Of a DNA stretch of 64,000 bases, positions 43,127-51,409 are shown in pieces (the stretch's first letter is position 1; each line of letters opens with the position of its first letter). The DNA is taken from the NCBI RefSeq assembly GCF_026410285.1, contig NZ_JAPMLP010000004.1, positions 344,036 through 408,035 on the forward strand. Direction: 5' to 3'. Below the pieces are notes generated by a model. That model worked only from the letters and a program-made list of their open reading frames with translations. It was not told the DNA's origin and did no database searches. Both the position numbers and the translations under genes were made by a program. This DNA comes from Sulfitobacter sp. F26169L (GTDB lineage Bacteria > Pseudomonadota > Alphaproteobacteria > Rhodobacterales > Rhodobacteraceae).

Positions 43127-43725
43127 AGCAACCTTTCGGAATCATTCTAGCTGGGGGGCAGGCCACGCGCATGGGCGGTGGTGACAAGGGGATGCGCCTG
43201 CTGGGGGGGCAGAGCCTGCTGTCGCGGGTTGAGGCGCGTCTGGCGCCACAGGTGGCAAGTATTGCGCTGAACGCGAACGGCGATGCCGCGCGGTTCGCAG
43301 ATTTGGGTATGCCGGTTATTGCCGACAGTGTTTCAGGTTTTGTCGGCCCGCTAGCGGGTGTGCTGGCAGGGATGGATTGGGCCGCTGCGCAGGGCGCGGA
43401 CACGATTGTGACTGCCGCCGCCGATACACCGTTTTTCCCCTGCGATCTGGTGCCGCAGCTTTTACTGGCGTCCGAAGGGATGAAACATCCGCTGGTTCTG
43501 GCTGCAACACCTGACGCAAAGCGGGGCCGCGCGCGCCATCCCACATTCGGTTTGTGGCCTGTCGCGCTGCGTGATGATCTGCGTGATGCGCTTCACGACG
43601 GATTGCGCAAGGTTGTTCTCTGGACAGATATGCACGGCGGGCGGGAGGCGCTATTTCCGCAAGAGGACGCATTCTTTAACGTCAACACGCCCGATGATCT
43701 TGCCCGCGCAGAGGCGATGTTATGA
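43123..43725 (+). CDS. mobA: Molybdenum cofactor guanylyltransferase
   Basis: 200 residues. IILAGGQATRMGGGDKGMRLLGGQSLL is the nucleotidyltransferase motif of MobA, which attaches GMP to molybdopterin to give MGD. VTAAADTPFFPCDL and FNVNTPDDL are the later family blocks. ATG 43123 overlaps the upstream stop; the longer frame from 43105 is rejected. Its product fits a formate dehydrogenase or DMSO-reductase-type enzyme. Confidence 0.95.
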   Translation: MKQPFGIILAGGQATRMGGGDKGMRLLGGQSLLSRVEARLAPQVASIALNANGDAARFADLGMPVIADSVSGFVGPLAGVLAGMDWAAAQGADTIVTAAADTPFFPCDLVPQLLLASEGMKHPLVLAATPDAKRGRARHPTFGLWPVALRDDLRDALHDGLRKVVLWTDMHGGREALFPQEDAFFNVNTPDDLARAEAML

Positions 43726-44213
43726 AGGTCTATGGTATTGTCGGTTGGAAAAATGCAGGCAAGACAGGATTGATGGAGCGGTTGGTGTCTGAAATCACCG
43801 GCCGGGGATTCACGGTTTCGACCGTCAAACACGCCCATCACAGTTTCGATGTGGACCATCCTGGAAAGGACAGTTTCCGCCACCGCGAAGCAGGCGCATC
43901 GCAGGTGTTGTTGGCCTCCAAAAGCCGCACCGCTCTGATGCATGAATTGCGCGGCACACCGGAGCCGTCGCTGGATACACTGCTGACGCAGCTTGCGCCT
44001 GTCGATCTCGTGCTGGTTGAGGGGTATAAACGCGATGCCCACCCCAAAGTTGAAGCCCACCGCGCAGTGACGGGAAACCCCCTGATCGCGCCGGATGATC
44101 CGACTATTCGCGCCATTGCCAGTGATACGGTGCTAAATAGTGACCGCCAGGTTTTCAATCTGGATGACACGGCTGCGATTGCCGATTTCATACTGTTCGA
44201 GGTGGGGTTGTGA
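43722..44213 (+). CDS. mobB: Molybdopterin-guanine dinucleotide biosynthesis protein B
   Basis: 163 residues. P-loop VGWKNAGKTGLMERLV at the N-terminus, then VSTVKHAHHSFDVDHPGKDSFRHREAGA, the MobB signature. GTPase that works with MobA. It begins in the mobA stop and its stop shares bases with the start of the moeA fusion gene. Confidence 0.95.
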   Translation: MKVYGIVGWKNAGKTGLMERLVSEITGRGFTVSTVKHAHHSFDVDHPGKDSFRHREAGASQVLLASKSRTALMHELRGTPEPSLDTLLTQLAPVDLVLVEGYKRDAHPKVEAHRAVTGNPLIAPDDPTIRAIASDTVLNSDRQVFNLDDTAAIADFILFEVGL

Positions 44214-46321
44214 TGCCGTTCGATACCTTTGTTGTTGTGGACTGGTCAGCGGGAAAACGGGCAGGTCCGACGCCGCGAAAGGATTCAATCTGGCTGGGAA
44301 TAAACCGTAAAGGCGCAAGTCAGGAGCCGGTTTATTGTCGTTCGCGCCACGATGCAGAATCGGTAATTTCAAAGTTGATATCGGATGAGCAGGCCGCCGG
44401 TCGCCGCCTGCTTTGCACCTTTGATTTTCCGTTTGGCTACCCGAAGGGGTTTTGCCGCCGTGTCACAGGCTCGGACGATCCGTTTGCGATGTGGGACTGG
44501 CTTGAGGCGCATATCACGGATGCGCCTGATGGCAGCAACAACCGCTACGATGTCGCTGAGATCCTTAACGAAAAATTCGCAGGTTTGGGTCCATTCTGGG
44601 GCAAATCACACAAAGACCGATGGCCTGCCTTGCCCTACCGCAAAATCGGGGTCAGTTTCGACATCATGTCGGAAAAACGCAGATGTGACGTGGTTGCAAA
44701 GGCGTCATCGTCTTGTTTCCAACTCGCGTTTCCACCCACTGTCGGCGGGCAGGTGCTGATGGGGCTTCCGGTTCTCAATCGGTTGCGCAGGTTGGGTGAC
44801 GTGCGGGTCTGGCCGTTTGAGCGGTGGGAGGAAAGCGCCGTCGTGCTGGCGGAAATCTGGCCCGGCGTGATTGAGAAAGCTGTGAAAGCAGAGCTGGCGA
44901 AAAATGGCGCGGACAGTATCCGCGACCGTGTTCAGGTGCGCCTGCTGGCAGATGCGCTGGCACGATTGCCAGCGGCCCGTCTGGCCACGCATATGGCCGA
45001 TATCCCTGACATCGCGGCGCAGGAGGCTTGGATTTTGGGCGCTGGCCTGTCGGAAGAGTTGAACGACGCCGGGCCTGTGGTGCCGCCCATCCGCGATGAC
45101 TGCTTTGCCTTGCCGCAAGGTGTGCATTGGACGCCGGTGGACGAAGCCCTTTCGATGCTGCGCGCCCGGCTTTCCCCGGTGACTTCGGTAATTGATCTAC
45201 CACTTGATCAGGCATGCGGGCGGATCGCTGCGGATGATATACGCGCCACACGTGCCAATCCGCCCCACCCGAATTCGGCGGTTGACGGATATGGTTTTGC
45301 AGGCGGTCGGGGTGAAGGTATTCATCGATTGCCCCTGACGCGAGGGCGCGCGGCGGCAGGCGATGCGCCGAAAACGGTTGCCGAGGGGGCCGCGATCCGT
45401 GTTTTGACGGGCGCGGCGCTGCCCAAGGGTGTTGATACCGTAATCTTACAAGAAGACGTGCTGGTAAAGGATGACAGTATCACCTTTCATGGCCCGCTAA
45501 AACAGGGGGCAAATACCCGCCGCGCCGGAGAGGACGTGAAAGCAGGTGCTACCATTCTGCACGCGGGCAGACGCATCACGCCATCCGATCTGGCGTTGCT
45601 GGCGGCAACGGGCAGGGCACAAGTTGCTGTGCGCGCTCCCTTGCGGGTGGGTGTCTTGTCAACAGGGGATGAATTGGTCGAGGCCGGTAATCCGGCAGCG
45701 GAAGGGCAGATTTATGATGCGAACCGCCCGATGCTATTGGCGCTGTTAGGGCAGTTAGGCCACGACGCCATTGATCTGGGCCGCGCGCCTGACAATCGCG
45801 AAGCATTGGGGAAAATGCTGGACAGTGCGGCACCGCGCGTCGATGCGATACTGACCAGCGGCGGTGCGTCAGCGGGGGACGAAGACCACGTTTCCGCCTT
45901 GCTGGAAGACGCTGGCGCGTTGTCAGTGTGGCGTATCGCGATCAAGCCGGGGCGTCCGCTGGCGCTTGGCATGTGGAGTGGTGTGCCTGTTTTCGGATTG
46001 CCCGGCAATCCGGTGGCGGCGCTGGTCTGCACGCTGGTATTTGCACGCCCTGCCTTGGCACAACTGGCTGGCGCAGGGTGGAGTGCGCCGCAAGGGTTTG
46101 ATGTGCCCGCTGCATTTAGCAAACGAAAGAAAGCAGGGCGGCGCGAATACCTGCGCGCACGCATGCGGAACGGGCAGGCCGAAGTGTTTGCATCGGAAGG
46201 GTCCGGACGGATCAGCGGGCTGAGTTGGGCTGAAGGCCTGGTTGAACTGGAAGAACCCGCACGCGTTGTCCAATCTGGCGATATGGTGCGGTTTATTCCC
46301 TTCGCCAGCTTCGGGATTTAG
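44213..46321 (+). CDS. moeA: Fusion: DUF429-like N-terminal domain with MoeA
   Basis: 702 residues. Residues 1-300 form a separate domain: FDTFVVVDWSAGKRAG, LLCTFDFPFGYPKGF, YDVAEILNEKF, CFQLAFPPTVGGQVLMGLPVL; the early Asp and DFPFG strands resemble the DUF429/RNase H-like predicted nuclease fold, a structural impression only. From about residue 305 a full MoeA follows: VDGYGF, LTGAALPKGVDTVILQED, VGVLSTGDELVEAG, YDANRPML, ILTSGGASAGDEDHV and FGLPGNPVAA. MoeA inserts molybdate into adenylylated molybdopterin. ATG 44213 shares its A with the mobB stop. Overlaps the convergent gene at 46318 by four bases. Confidence 0.9.
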   Translation: MPFDTFVVVDWSAGKRAGPTPRKDSIWLGINRKGASQEPVYCRSRHDAESVISKLISDEQAAGRRLLCTFDFPFGYPKGFCRRVTGSDDPFAMWDWLEAHITDAPDGSNNRYDVAEILNEKFAGLGPFWGKSHKDRWPALPYRKIGVSFDIMSEKRRCDVVAKASSSCFQLAFPPTVGGQVLMGLPVLNRLRRLGDVRVWPFERWEESAVVLAEIWPGVIEKAVKAELAKNGADSIRDRVQVRLLADALARLPAARLATHMADIPDIAAQEAWILGAGLSEELNDAGPVVPPIRDDCFALPQGVHWTPVDEALSMLRARLSPVTSVIDLPLDQACGRIAADDIRATRANPPHPNSAVDGYGFAGGRGEGIHRLPLTRGRAAAGDAPKTVAEGAAIRVLTGAALPKGVDTVILQEDVLVKDDSITFHGPLKQGANTRRAGEDVKAGATILHAGRRITPSDLALLAATGRAQVAVRAPLRVGVLSTGDELVEAGNPAAEGQIYDANRPMLLALLGQLGHDAIDLGRAPDNREALGKMLDSAAPRVDAILTSGGASAGDEDHVSALLEDAGALSVWRIAIKPGRPLALGMWSGVPVFGLPGNPVAALVCTLVFARPALAQLAGAGWSAPQGFDVPAAFSKRKKAGRREYLRARMRNGQAEVFASEGSGRISGLSWAEGLVELEEPARVVQSGDMVRFIPFASFGI

Positions 46322-47391
46322 TCAAACGTCCCTGCCACGCGACCAAGCAACATGAATGCGCGCGCGGTTCGTGTATCAGCCATGGCAGAAATCTCTGCGT
46401 CATCGGCGATTTTTTCAAATTCTGCGAACAGTTTGTCGAAACGGCGCAGGAAATGGTGCGCGGCATCGCGGAAAATCGGATCTTGCTTCATCCGGCCCGC
46501 TGTCAGCGCAAGGGAGGAGCGATCGCGGATGCCACCTAGTGCCGCGATCGGCCGTCCGCGCGCACCTTGGCCAAACATGCGCCAGATTTCAGGGCGGGCG
46601 CGGTCCGGTCGCAGATCGTCCATGTAAATTCCGTCCTGACTGAGGAGCGTCAGAATGTCCTGCGCGGCCTGAATAAGCTGTGCCGCATTGCGGTCTTTCA
46701 TCGCGCGACGCAGGGCGGCAAAGCCTGCTTCGTCTTCAGCGGTTTCGGGGAAGTTCAACGCGCGGATCAGATCGTCATGTTCCAGCGGCGGTGTCATATC
46801 CACACTCTGCGTACCGAGGGCCAGCGTTGGCTGGTCTTCCGCAGCGGGGGCAATGGCGGGCGCGGCGGCACGCTTGTTTTCCTCACGGCGGGTCGAAAAC
46901 GTTGCAAGCGCGGTTTCCGTCTTGCGCGTGGCGGCGGCAATTTCATCCAGTTTGCGGCTGACCGAAGGTTCTGTTGATATTCTGCCGCCTTGTTGTTGGG
47001 CGATATATGCGTGGCGGATTGCATCAATGGCGGCCTGCAAGCGCTGGCTTTCCTCCCGCATAACGCGGCTGGCGCGCGCGGCTGTTGCCGCGACCCAGAT
47101 CATCGCAACGGGCATAAATACCGCAAGCATGGTCATCAGAAAACGCAGCCCGCCCTGACCATCAGGTGCGGGTGCCTGAGGCATGAACACAAAAAACACC
47201 AGACACCCCAGCAGCCAGACTGCCGACAGCACAACGGCGACAACTTCGATTCCGGTCACACCGTCGGGGCGTGCCTTGTCATAGATGCCTAGCGGCGTCG
47301 GGCGCGCGTTTGCCGGTTTTGATTTGCCCGAACGCGCTGCACCCGCCTGTAGGCGGGGCCGCTGTGGTTCTGGTGGTGATGCGTCAGACAT
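46318..47391 (-). CDS. Conserved membrane protein with coiled coil
   Basis: 357 residues. A basic N-terminus, two hydrophobic helices (about 47-69 and 85-105), then a coiled coil (SRVMREESQRLQAAIDAIRHAYIAQQQ), a Ser/Glu-rich linker and an all-helical C-terminal domain (HDDLIRALNFPETAEDEAGFAALRRAMKDRNAAQLIQAAQDILTLLSQDGIYMDDL). No motif I recognise. Located just downstream of greA on the same strand (14 bp). Convergent with moeA. Confidence 0.75.
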   Translation of the reverse strand: MSDASPPEPQRPRLQAGAARSGKSKPANARPTPLGIYDKARPDGVTGIEVVAVVLSAVWLLGCLVFFVFMPQAPAPDGQGGLRFLMTMLAVFMPVAMIWVAATAARASRVMREESQRLQAAIDAIRHAYIAQQQGGRISTEPSVSRKLDEIAAATRKTETALATFSTRREENKRAAAPAIAPAAEDQPTLALGTQSVDMTPPLEHDDLIRALNFPETAEDEAGFAALRRAMKDRNAAQLIQAAQDILTLLSQDGIYMDDLRPDRARPEIWRMFGQGARGRPIAALGGIRDRSSLALTAGRMKQDPIFRDAAHHFLRRFDKLFAEFEKIADDAEISAMADTRTARAFMLLGRVAGTFD

Positions 47392-47405
47392 GGTGCGCGC
47401 TCTTC

Positions 47406-47876
47406 TCAGGCGAATACAATCTTGAGGATTTCATAAGACTTCTGACCCCCAGGGGTGCGAACCTCGACGCTATCGCCTTCTTCCTTGCCGATCAGAGCGC
47501 GCGCAATGGGGGATTTGATGTTAAGCAGCCCTTTTTCGATGTTGGCTTCGTATTCGCCAACGATCTGGTAGGTTTTTTCTTCGTCGGTGTCTTCGTCCAC
47601 CAGCGTCACGGTTGCGCCGAACTTGATCGCACCGGAAAGCTTTGCAGGATCGATAACATCCGCCAGCGAAATCGCGCCTTCAAGCTCCTTTACACGCCCT
47701 TCGATGAAGGACTGCTTTTCTTTCGCCGAGTGGTATTCGGCGTTTTCGGACAAATCCCCATGCTCGCGCGCTTCTGCAATCGCTTTGATGATGGCAGGAC
47801 GCTCGACCGTTTTCAGGTGCTTTAGCTCTGTCTCAAGGGCCGTGTGGCCCCCGCGGGTCATCGGGATTTTTTCCAT
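47406..47876 (-). CDS. greA: Transcription elongation factor GreA
   Basis: 156 residues. The N-terminal coiled coil and block [58 protein letters not shown] are typical, as is the C-terminal FKBP-like domain ([45 protein letters not shown]). It rescues backtracked RNA polymerase. A strong 11-bp hairpin lies about 25 bases before the ATG (47902-47928). Confidence 0.97.
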   Translation of the reverse strand: MEKIPMTRGGHTALETELKHLKTVERPAIIKAIAEAREHGDLSENAEYHSAKEKQSFIEGRVKELEGAISLADVIDPAKLSGAIKFGATVTLVDEDTDEEKTYQIVGEYEANIEKGLLNIKSPIARALIGKEEGDSVEVRTPGGQKSYEILKIVFA

Positions 47877-47901
47877 GGTAGTCGTGTCCGTAATACTAAG
47901 G

Positions 47902-47928
47902 CGCGCCCCGAAGGTGGTTCGGGGCGCG
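47902..47928 (-). other. Perfect 11-bp inverted repeat upstream of greA
   Basis: CGCGCCCCGAA-GGTGG-TTCGGGGCGCG. It would form a stable RNA hairpin in the greA leader, ending about 26 bases before the start codon. No T-run follows on either strand, so it is not a standard terminator. It could be a leader hairpin affecting greA expression. Confidence 0.6.
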
Positions 47929-48190
47929 TGTTTGCGTTGCCTGTTACCTGACCCAACTTGCGCGCCAAATGCAAGCGGATAAGGCCGCAGCGCTGGCGTG
48001 GTTTCGCCGAGACGGTGGGCGCCGATTACGGAGCAGCATTGGTGAAATTACGGGGATTTGGCGTATTTTGCCGCCCGATAGACCAAAAACAGCTGCTCAA
48101 GAGTAATTTAACGCCTCGTCGTGATTGCAAACACCCATGGCAACCGATACCTCAGATAAAACGGTTTTTCACGGATAGGGAGCGCCTGCT
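47929..48190. other. Intergenic region between greA and ETF-QO
   Basis: Together with the hairpin, the 314-bp gap between divergent genes. I see no RNA gene, no second terminator and no reading frame with a convincing start. It must hold the ETF-QO promoter; the stretch TTGGCGTATTTT around 48058-48069 is not clearly a -35/-10 pair. Confidence 0.35.
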
Positions 48191-49843
48191 ATGGCCGAGA
48201 TTGAACGCGAAGCGATGGAATACGATGTTGTAATCGTAGGGGCAGGCCCTGCGGGTTTGTCAGCGGCGATCCGTCTGAAACAATTGGATGCCGATTGCAA
48301 TGTGGTCGTGTTGGAAAAAGGCTCCGAAGTGGGGGCGCACATCCTGTCGGGTGCAGTGCTAGACCCGTGCGGGCTTGATGCGTTGATGCCCGACTGGAAA
48401 GAGAAAGGCGCACCGCTGAATGTTCCGGTGGTTGAGGACAATTTCTATATGCTCGGCGCTTCCGGCGAAATCCGTATCCCGAACTTTCCAATGCCCCCGC
48501 TGATGAACAACCACGGCAATTACATCGTATCCATGGGCAATGTTTGCCGCTGGATGGCAGAGCAGGCCGAGGCGCTGGGCGTGGAAGTCTTCCCCGGTAT
48601 GGCCTGTTCGGAAATCGTCTATGGTGACAATGGCGAAGTCAAAGGCGTTGTCGCGGGTGAATTCGGGATCAGCGCCGATGGCACCAAAGGCGACAGCTAT
48701 GAGCCGGGGATGGAGTTGCACGGCAAATACGTTTTCCTTGGCGAAGGCGTGCGCGGCAGCCTGTCTAAACAGGTGATTGAAAAGTTCGACCTTGCCAAGG
48801 GCAAGGAGCCGCAGAAATACGGCCTCGGAATGAAAGAGATCTGGGAGATTGACCCTGCCAAGCATAAAGAGGGGTCTGTGACCCACACCATGGGCTGGCC
48901 GCTGGGCAAGAAAGCCGGCGGCGGATCCTTCATTTATCATCTTGAGAACAATCAGGTTTACGTCGGTTTTGTGGTCCACCTAGGGTACAAAAATCCGCAT
49001 GTGTTCCCCTATATGGAATTCCAGCAGTTCAAACATCACCCTATGGTGGCCGAATTGTTGAAGGGCGGTAAACGTGTCGCATATGGCGCCCGCGCCATTA
49101 CCGAGGGCGGATACCAGTCGATGCCGAAAATGGTTGCACCCGGTGTCGCGCTGCTGGGCTGTTCGGTCGGGATGGTCAACGTGCCCCGTATCAAGGGCAA
49201 CCATAATGCGATGCTGTCCGGCAAGGCAGCAGCAGAGGCGGCTCATGCGGCGATCAAGGCAGGCCGTTCTGGTGATGAACTGCCCGACTATGAAAAAGAA
49301 GTCCGCGATGGCGCAATTGGCAAAGACCTGTACAAGGTGCGCAACGTCAAGCCGCTGTGGTCGAAATACGGCCTTACCGCGTCACTGGCGATTGGCGGAT
49401 TTGACATGTGGTGCAACACGCTGTTCGGTGGTTCTCTGCTGGGCACATTAGGCCACGGCAAATCCGACGCCGAAGTGACCGAACTTGCCGAAAAGCACGA
49501 AAAGATAGACTATCCAAAGCCGGACGGCACGCTGAGCTTTGACCGCCTGACCAACGTTGCGTTTTCATTTACCAACCATGAAGAAAGCCAGCCAGCCCAC
49601 CTGACGCTAAAAGACGCGTCCGTACCGGTGGAAGTGAACCTGCCGAAATACGCGGGCCCGTCAGCGCGCTATTGCCCTGCGGGGGTGTATGAGTTTGTCG
49701 AAGAGGCGGGCAAGGATCCACGCTTTGTCATCAACTTCCAGAACTGCGTGCATTGCAAAACCTGCGATATCAAAGACCCTGCGCAGAACATTGTATGGAC
49801 CACGCCACAAGGCGGGGACGGTCCGAACTATCCGAATATGTAA
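48191..49843 (+). CDS. Electron transfer flavoprotein-ubiquinone oxidoreductase
   Basis: 550 residues, the size of ETF-QO. N-terminal FAD motif VVIVGAGPAGLSAAIRL; C-terminal 4Fe-4S ligands in RYCPAGVYEF and QNCVHCKTCDIKDP, ending PNYPNM, the usual end of the family. It moves electrons from ETF, reduced by acyl-CoA dehydrogenases such as the DmdC-like enzyme here, to ubiquinone. Peripheral inner-membrane protein. Divergent from greA; followed by a hairpin terminator. Confidence 0.97.
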   Translation: MAEIEREAMEYDVVIVGAGPAGLSAAIRLKQLDADCNVVVLEKGSEVGAHILSGAVLDPCGLDALMPDWKEKGAPLNVPVVEDNFYMLGASGEIRIPNFPMPPLMNNHGNYIVSMGNVCRWMAEQAEALGVEVFPGMACSEIVYGDNGEVKGVVAGEFGISADGTKGDSYEPGMELHGKYVFLGEGVRGSLSKQVIEKFDLAKGKEPQKYGLGMKEIWEIDPAKHKEGSVTHTMGWPLGKKAGGGSFIYHLENNQVYVGFVVHLGYKNPHVFPYMEFQQFKHHPMVAELLKGGKRVAYGARAITEGGYQSMPKMVAPGVALLGCSVGMVNVPRIKGNHNAMLSGKAAAEAAHAAIKAGRSGDELPDYEKEVRDGAIGKDLYKVRNVKPLWSKYGLTASLAIGGFDMWCNTLFGGSLLGTLGHGKSDAEVTELAEKHEKIDYPKPDGTLSFDRLTNVAFSFTNHEESQPAHLTLKDASVPVEVNLPKYAGPSARYCPAGVYEFVEEAGKDPRFVINFQNCVHCKTCDIKDPAQNIVWTTPQGGDGPNYPNM

Positions 49844-49866
49844 ACTTCATCCAAGCCGGTCATGGA

Positions 49867-49898
49867 AGGGGCGTAGCGGCAAATGCTACGCCCTTATT
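49867..49898 (+). terminator. Intrinsic terminator after ETF-QO
   Basis: GGGCGTAGC (49869-49877) and GCTACGCCC (49885-49893) form a 9-bp stem with a 7-nt loop, followed by TTATTTGTGT. Located 25 bp after the stop. The T-rich stretch is short but adequate. Confidence 0.8.
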
Positions 49899-49980
49899 TG
49901 TGTGTTGACCAAGATCGTTTACTTGCCCTGTCAGTTTATGTTTAATCTTTCCCAAATTTTATTTTGGGAAGGTAAAATCC

Positions 49981-51285
49981 GTGGCAGTTGCACATTTGAT
50001 TGAGGATCTCGAAGTCGCAGAAGGGCACGAAGGGGCATTATATCTGCGCGTTGAAGAAATTCGCGAAATATCTTTTCAGTACCAATACGAGGCTGTCACA
50101 GAGATGGGGACGGCCTCTGCCGAGGACTATTCAGTCACAGCCGGTCACGGTTCTGTATCTGTATCGACTACTGGCACAACGGGGCGAACAATCTCGATGC
50201 CCTTTGCAACATTCGCTGACAATTTGGCCGAAGAGGATGAGACTTTCTTTGTTTCGGTCCAGCTTTCCGGAGTTTCTTTCAGGAATGGTAGCAATTCGAA
50301 ACTGGTCGAGGTGACCATCAAAAACAATGACCGCCCGACTGGTGAGGTCAGCTATATCGGTGATGCGGTTCCGGGAAGGGAAATTTCCGTTGATGTTTCT
50401 GATATTCAGGATTTGGATGGTCTTGGTCCTTTTCGATATCAGTGGCTAATCAACGGGGGACCAGCTCCAGTTGGCACTTTTCTGAACGGTGGCCAAAGTT
50501 ACATTCCTGATCGGGCGTATGGGGAACCTCAAGAATTATCCCTTCAAATCACCTACACTGATCAGGAAGGTATGGCTGAATTAATAGAAATGCCTCCTAT
50601 TACAGTGTTGAATACATATTTTAACGGAACTGATGAGAATGATCTTCTGACGGGCACCGCAGAGGCCGATTTGATTTTTGGCCGATTGGGTAGCGACACA
50701 ATTCAAGCTGGCGATGGAGATGATAGGATAATCGGCGGCGGTGATGATTGGGAAATCAACGACCTCAGGGATGTCGTTTATGGCGAGAGCGGGAATGACA
50801 GTATTGACGGCGGTTACGGCAACGATGACCTGAACGGCGGTGGCGGCAACGATACGATCATCGGCGGTTTTGGCGGTGATACTGTGGTGGGAAACAGCGG
50901 TGATGACCATCTGTCCGGCGGTGCCCTTGGCGATGTTATTTTTGGCAACGCGGGTGATGATTTTATCAACGGCGGCTTTGGATATGATCGGCTGAACGGT
51001 GGCACTGGCGCGGATACCTTCTTTCATATTGGCATCTATGATCACGGCAGCGACTGGATTCAGGATTTTTCTGCGGATGATATTCTGAAATTCGGTGGTG
51101 ACGCGACTCTGGCGCAGTTTCAGGTGAATACCACAAACACGGCAGGCGCCGGAGATGACGCCACGGACGAGGCGTTTGTGATCTATAAGCCGACGGGCCA
51201 GATCATCTGGGCGCTGGTGGATGGAGCCGCTCATGATAGCATCACGCTGGGCATTGGCAGTGATACCTTCGAATTGATGCTGTAA
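49981..51285 (+). CDS. RTX/Calx-beta-like exported protein
   Basis: 434 residues from GTG 49981 (GGAAGG upstream); no signal peptide, as expected for type I secretion. Residues 1-115 resemble a Calx-beta domain (ASAEDYSVTAGHGSVSV, DNLAEEDETFFVSVQLSG). Residues 115-205 look like an Ig-like fold (GPFRYQWLINGGPAP, LSLQITYTDQEG). From about 215 there are calcium-binding RTX nonapeptides (GTAEADLIFGRLGSDTI, GGYGNDDLNGGGGNDTI, GNAGDDFINGG), closing with a typical type I secretion end. Base composition is slightly more AT-rich than neighbours. No T1SS genes adjoin it; function (adhesin or matrix) unknown. Confidence 0.85.
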   Translation: MAVAHLIEDLEVAEGHEGALYLRVEEIREISFQYQYEAVTEMGTASAEDYSVTAGHGSVSVSTTGTTGRTISMPFATFADNLAEEDETFFVSVQLSGVSFRNGSNSKLVEVTIKNNDRPTGEVSYIGDAVPGREISVDVSDIQDLDGLGPFRYQWLINGGPAPVGTFLNGGQSYIPDRAYGEPQELSLQITYTDQEGMAELIEMPPITVLNTYFNGTDENDLLTGTAEADLIFGRLGSDTIQAGDGDDRIIGGGDDWEINDLRDVVYGESGNDSIDGGYGNDDLNGGGGNDTIIGGFGGDTVVGNSGDDHLSGGALGDVIFGNAGDDFINGGFGYDRLNGGTGADTFFHIGIYDHGSDWIQDFSADDILKFGGDATLAQFQVNTTNTAGAGDDATDEAFVIYKPTGQIIWALVDGAAHDSITLGIGSDTFELML

Positions 51286-51409
51286 AACACGCCAACGCGC
51301 GACAACGTGACCGGATTGGGCAAAACCTCGCCTTGTCCGGTCGGTCTGCGCCATTGCGCGGACGCATAAAAATGATAGCTTGAAGCTCAAAATAACGAGG
51401 CTAGAGCAC

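Noticed and set aside
47969..48106. 45-codon frame [17 protein letters not shown]... in the greA/ETF-QO gap
   Set aside because: The first residues faintly recall the start of coproporphyrinogen oxidase, but there is no SD and the rest has no match I can support.
51309..51342. GACCGGA...TCCGGTC stem after the RTX gene as a terminator
   Set aside because: Seven-base stem with a long loop and no T-run; too weak to list as a feature.
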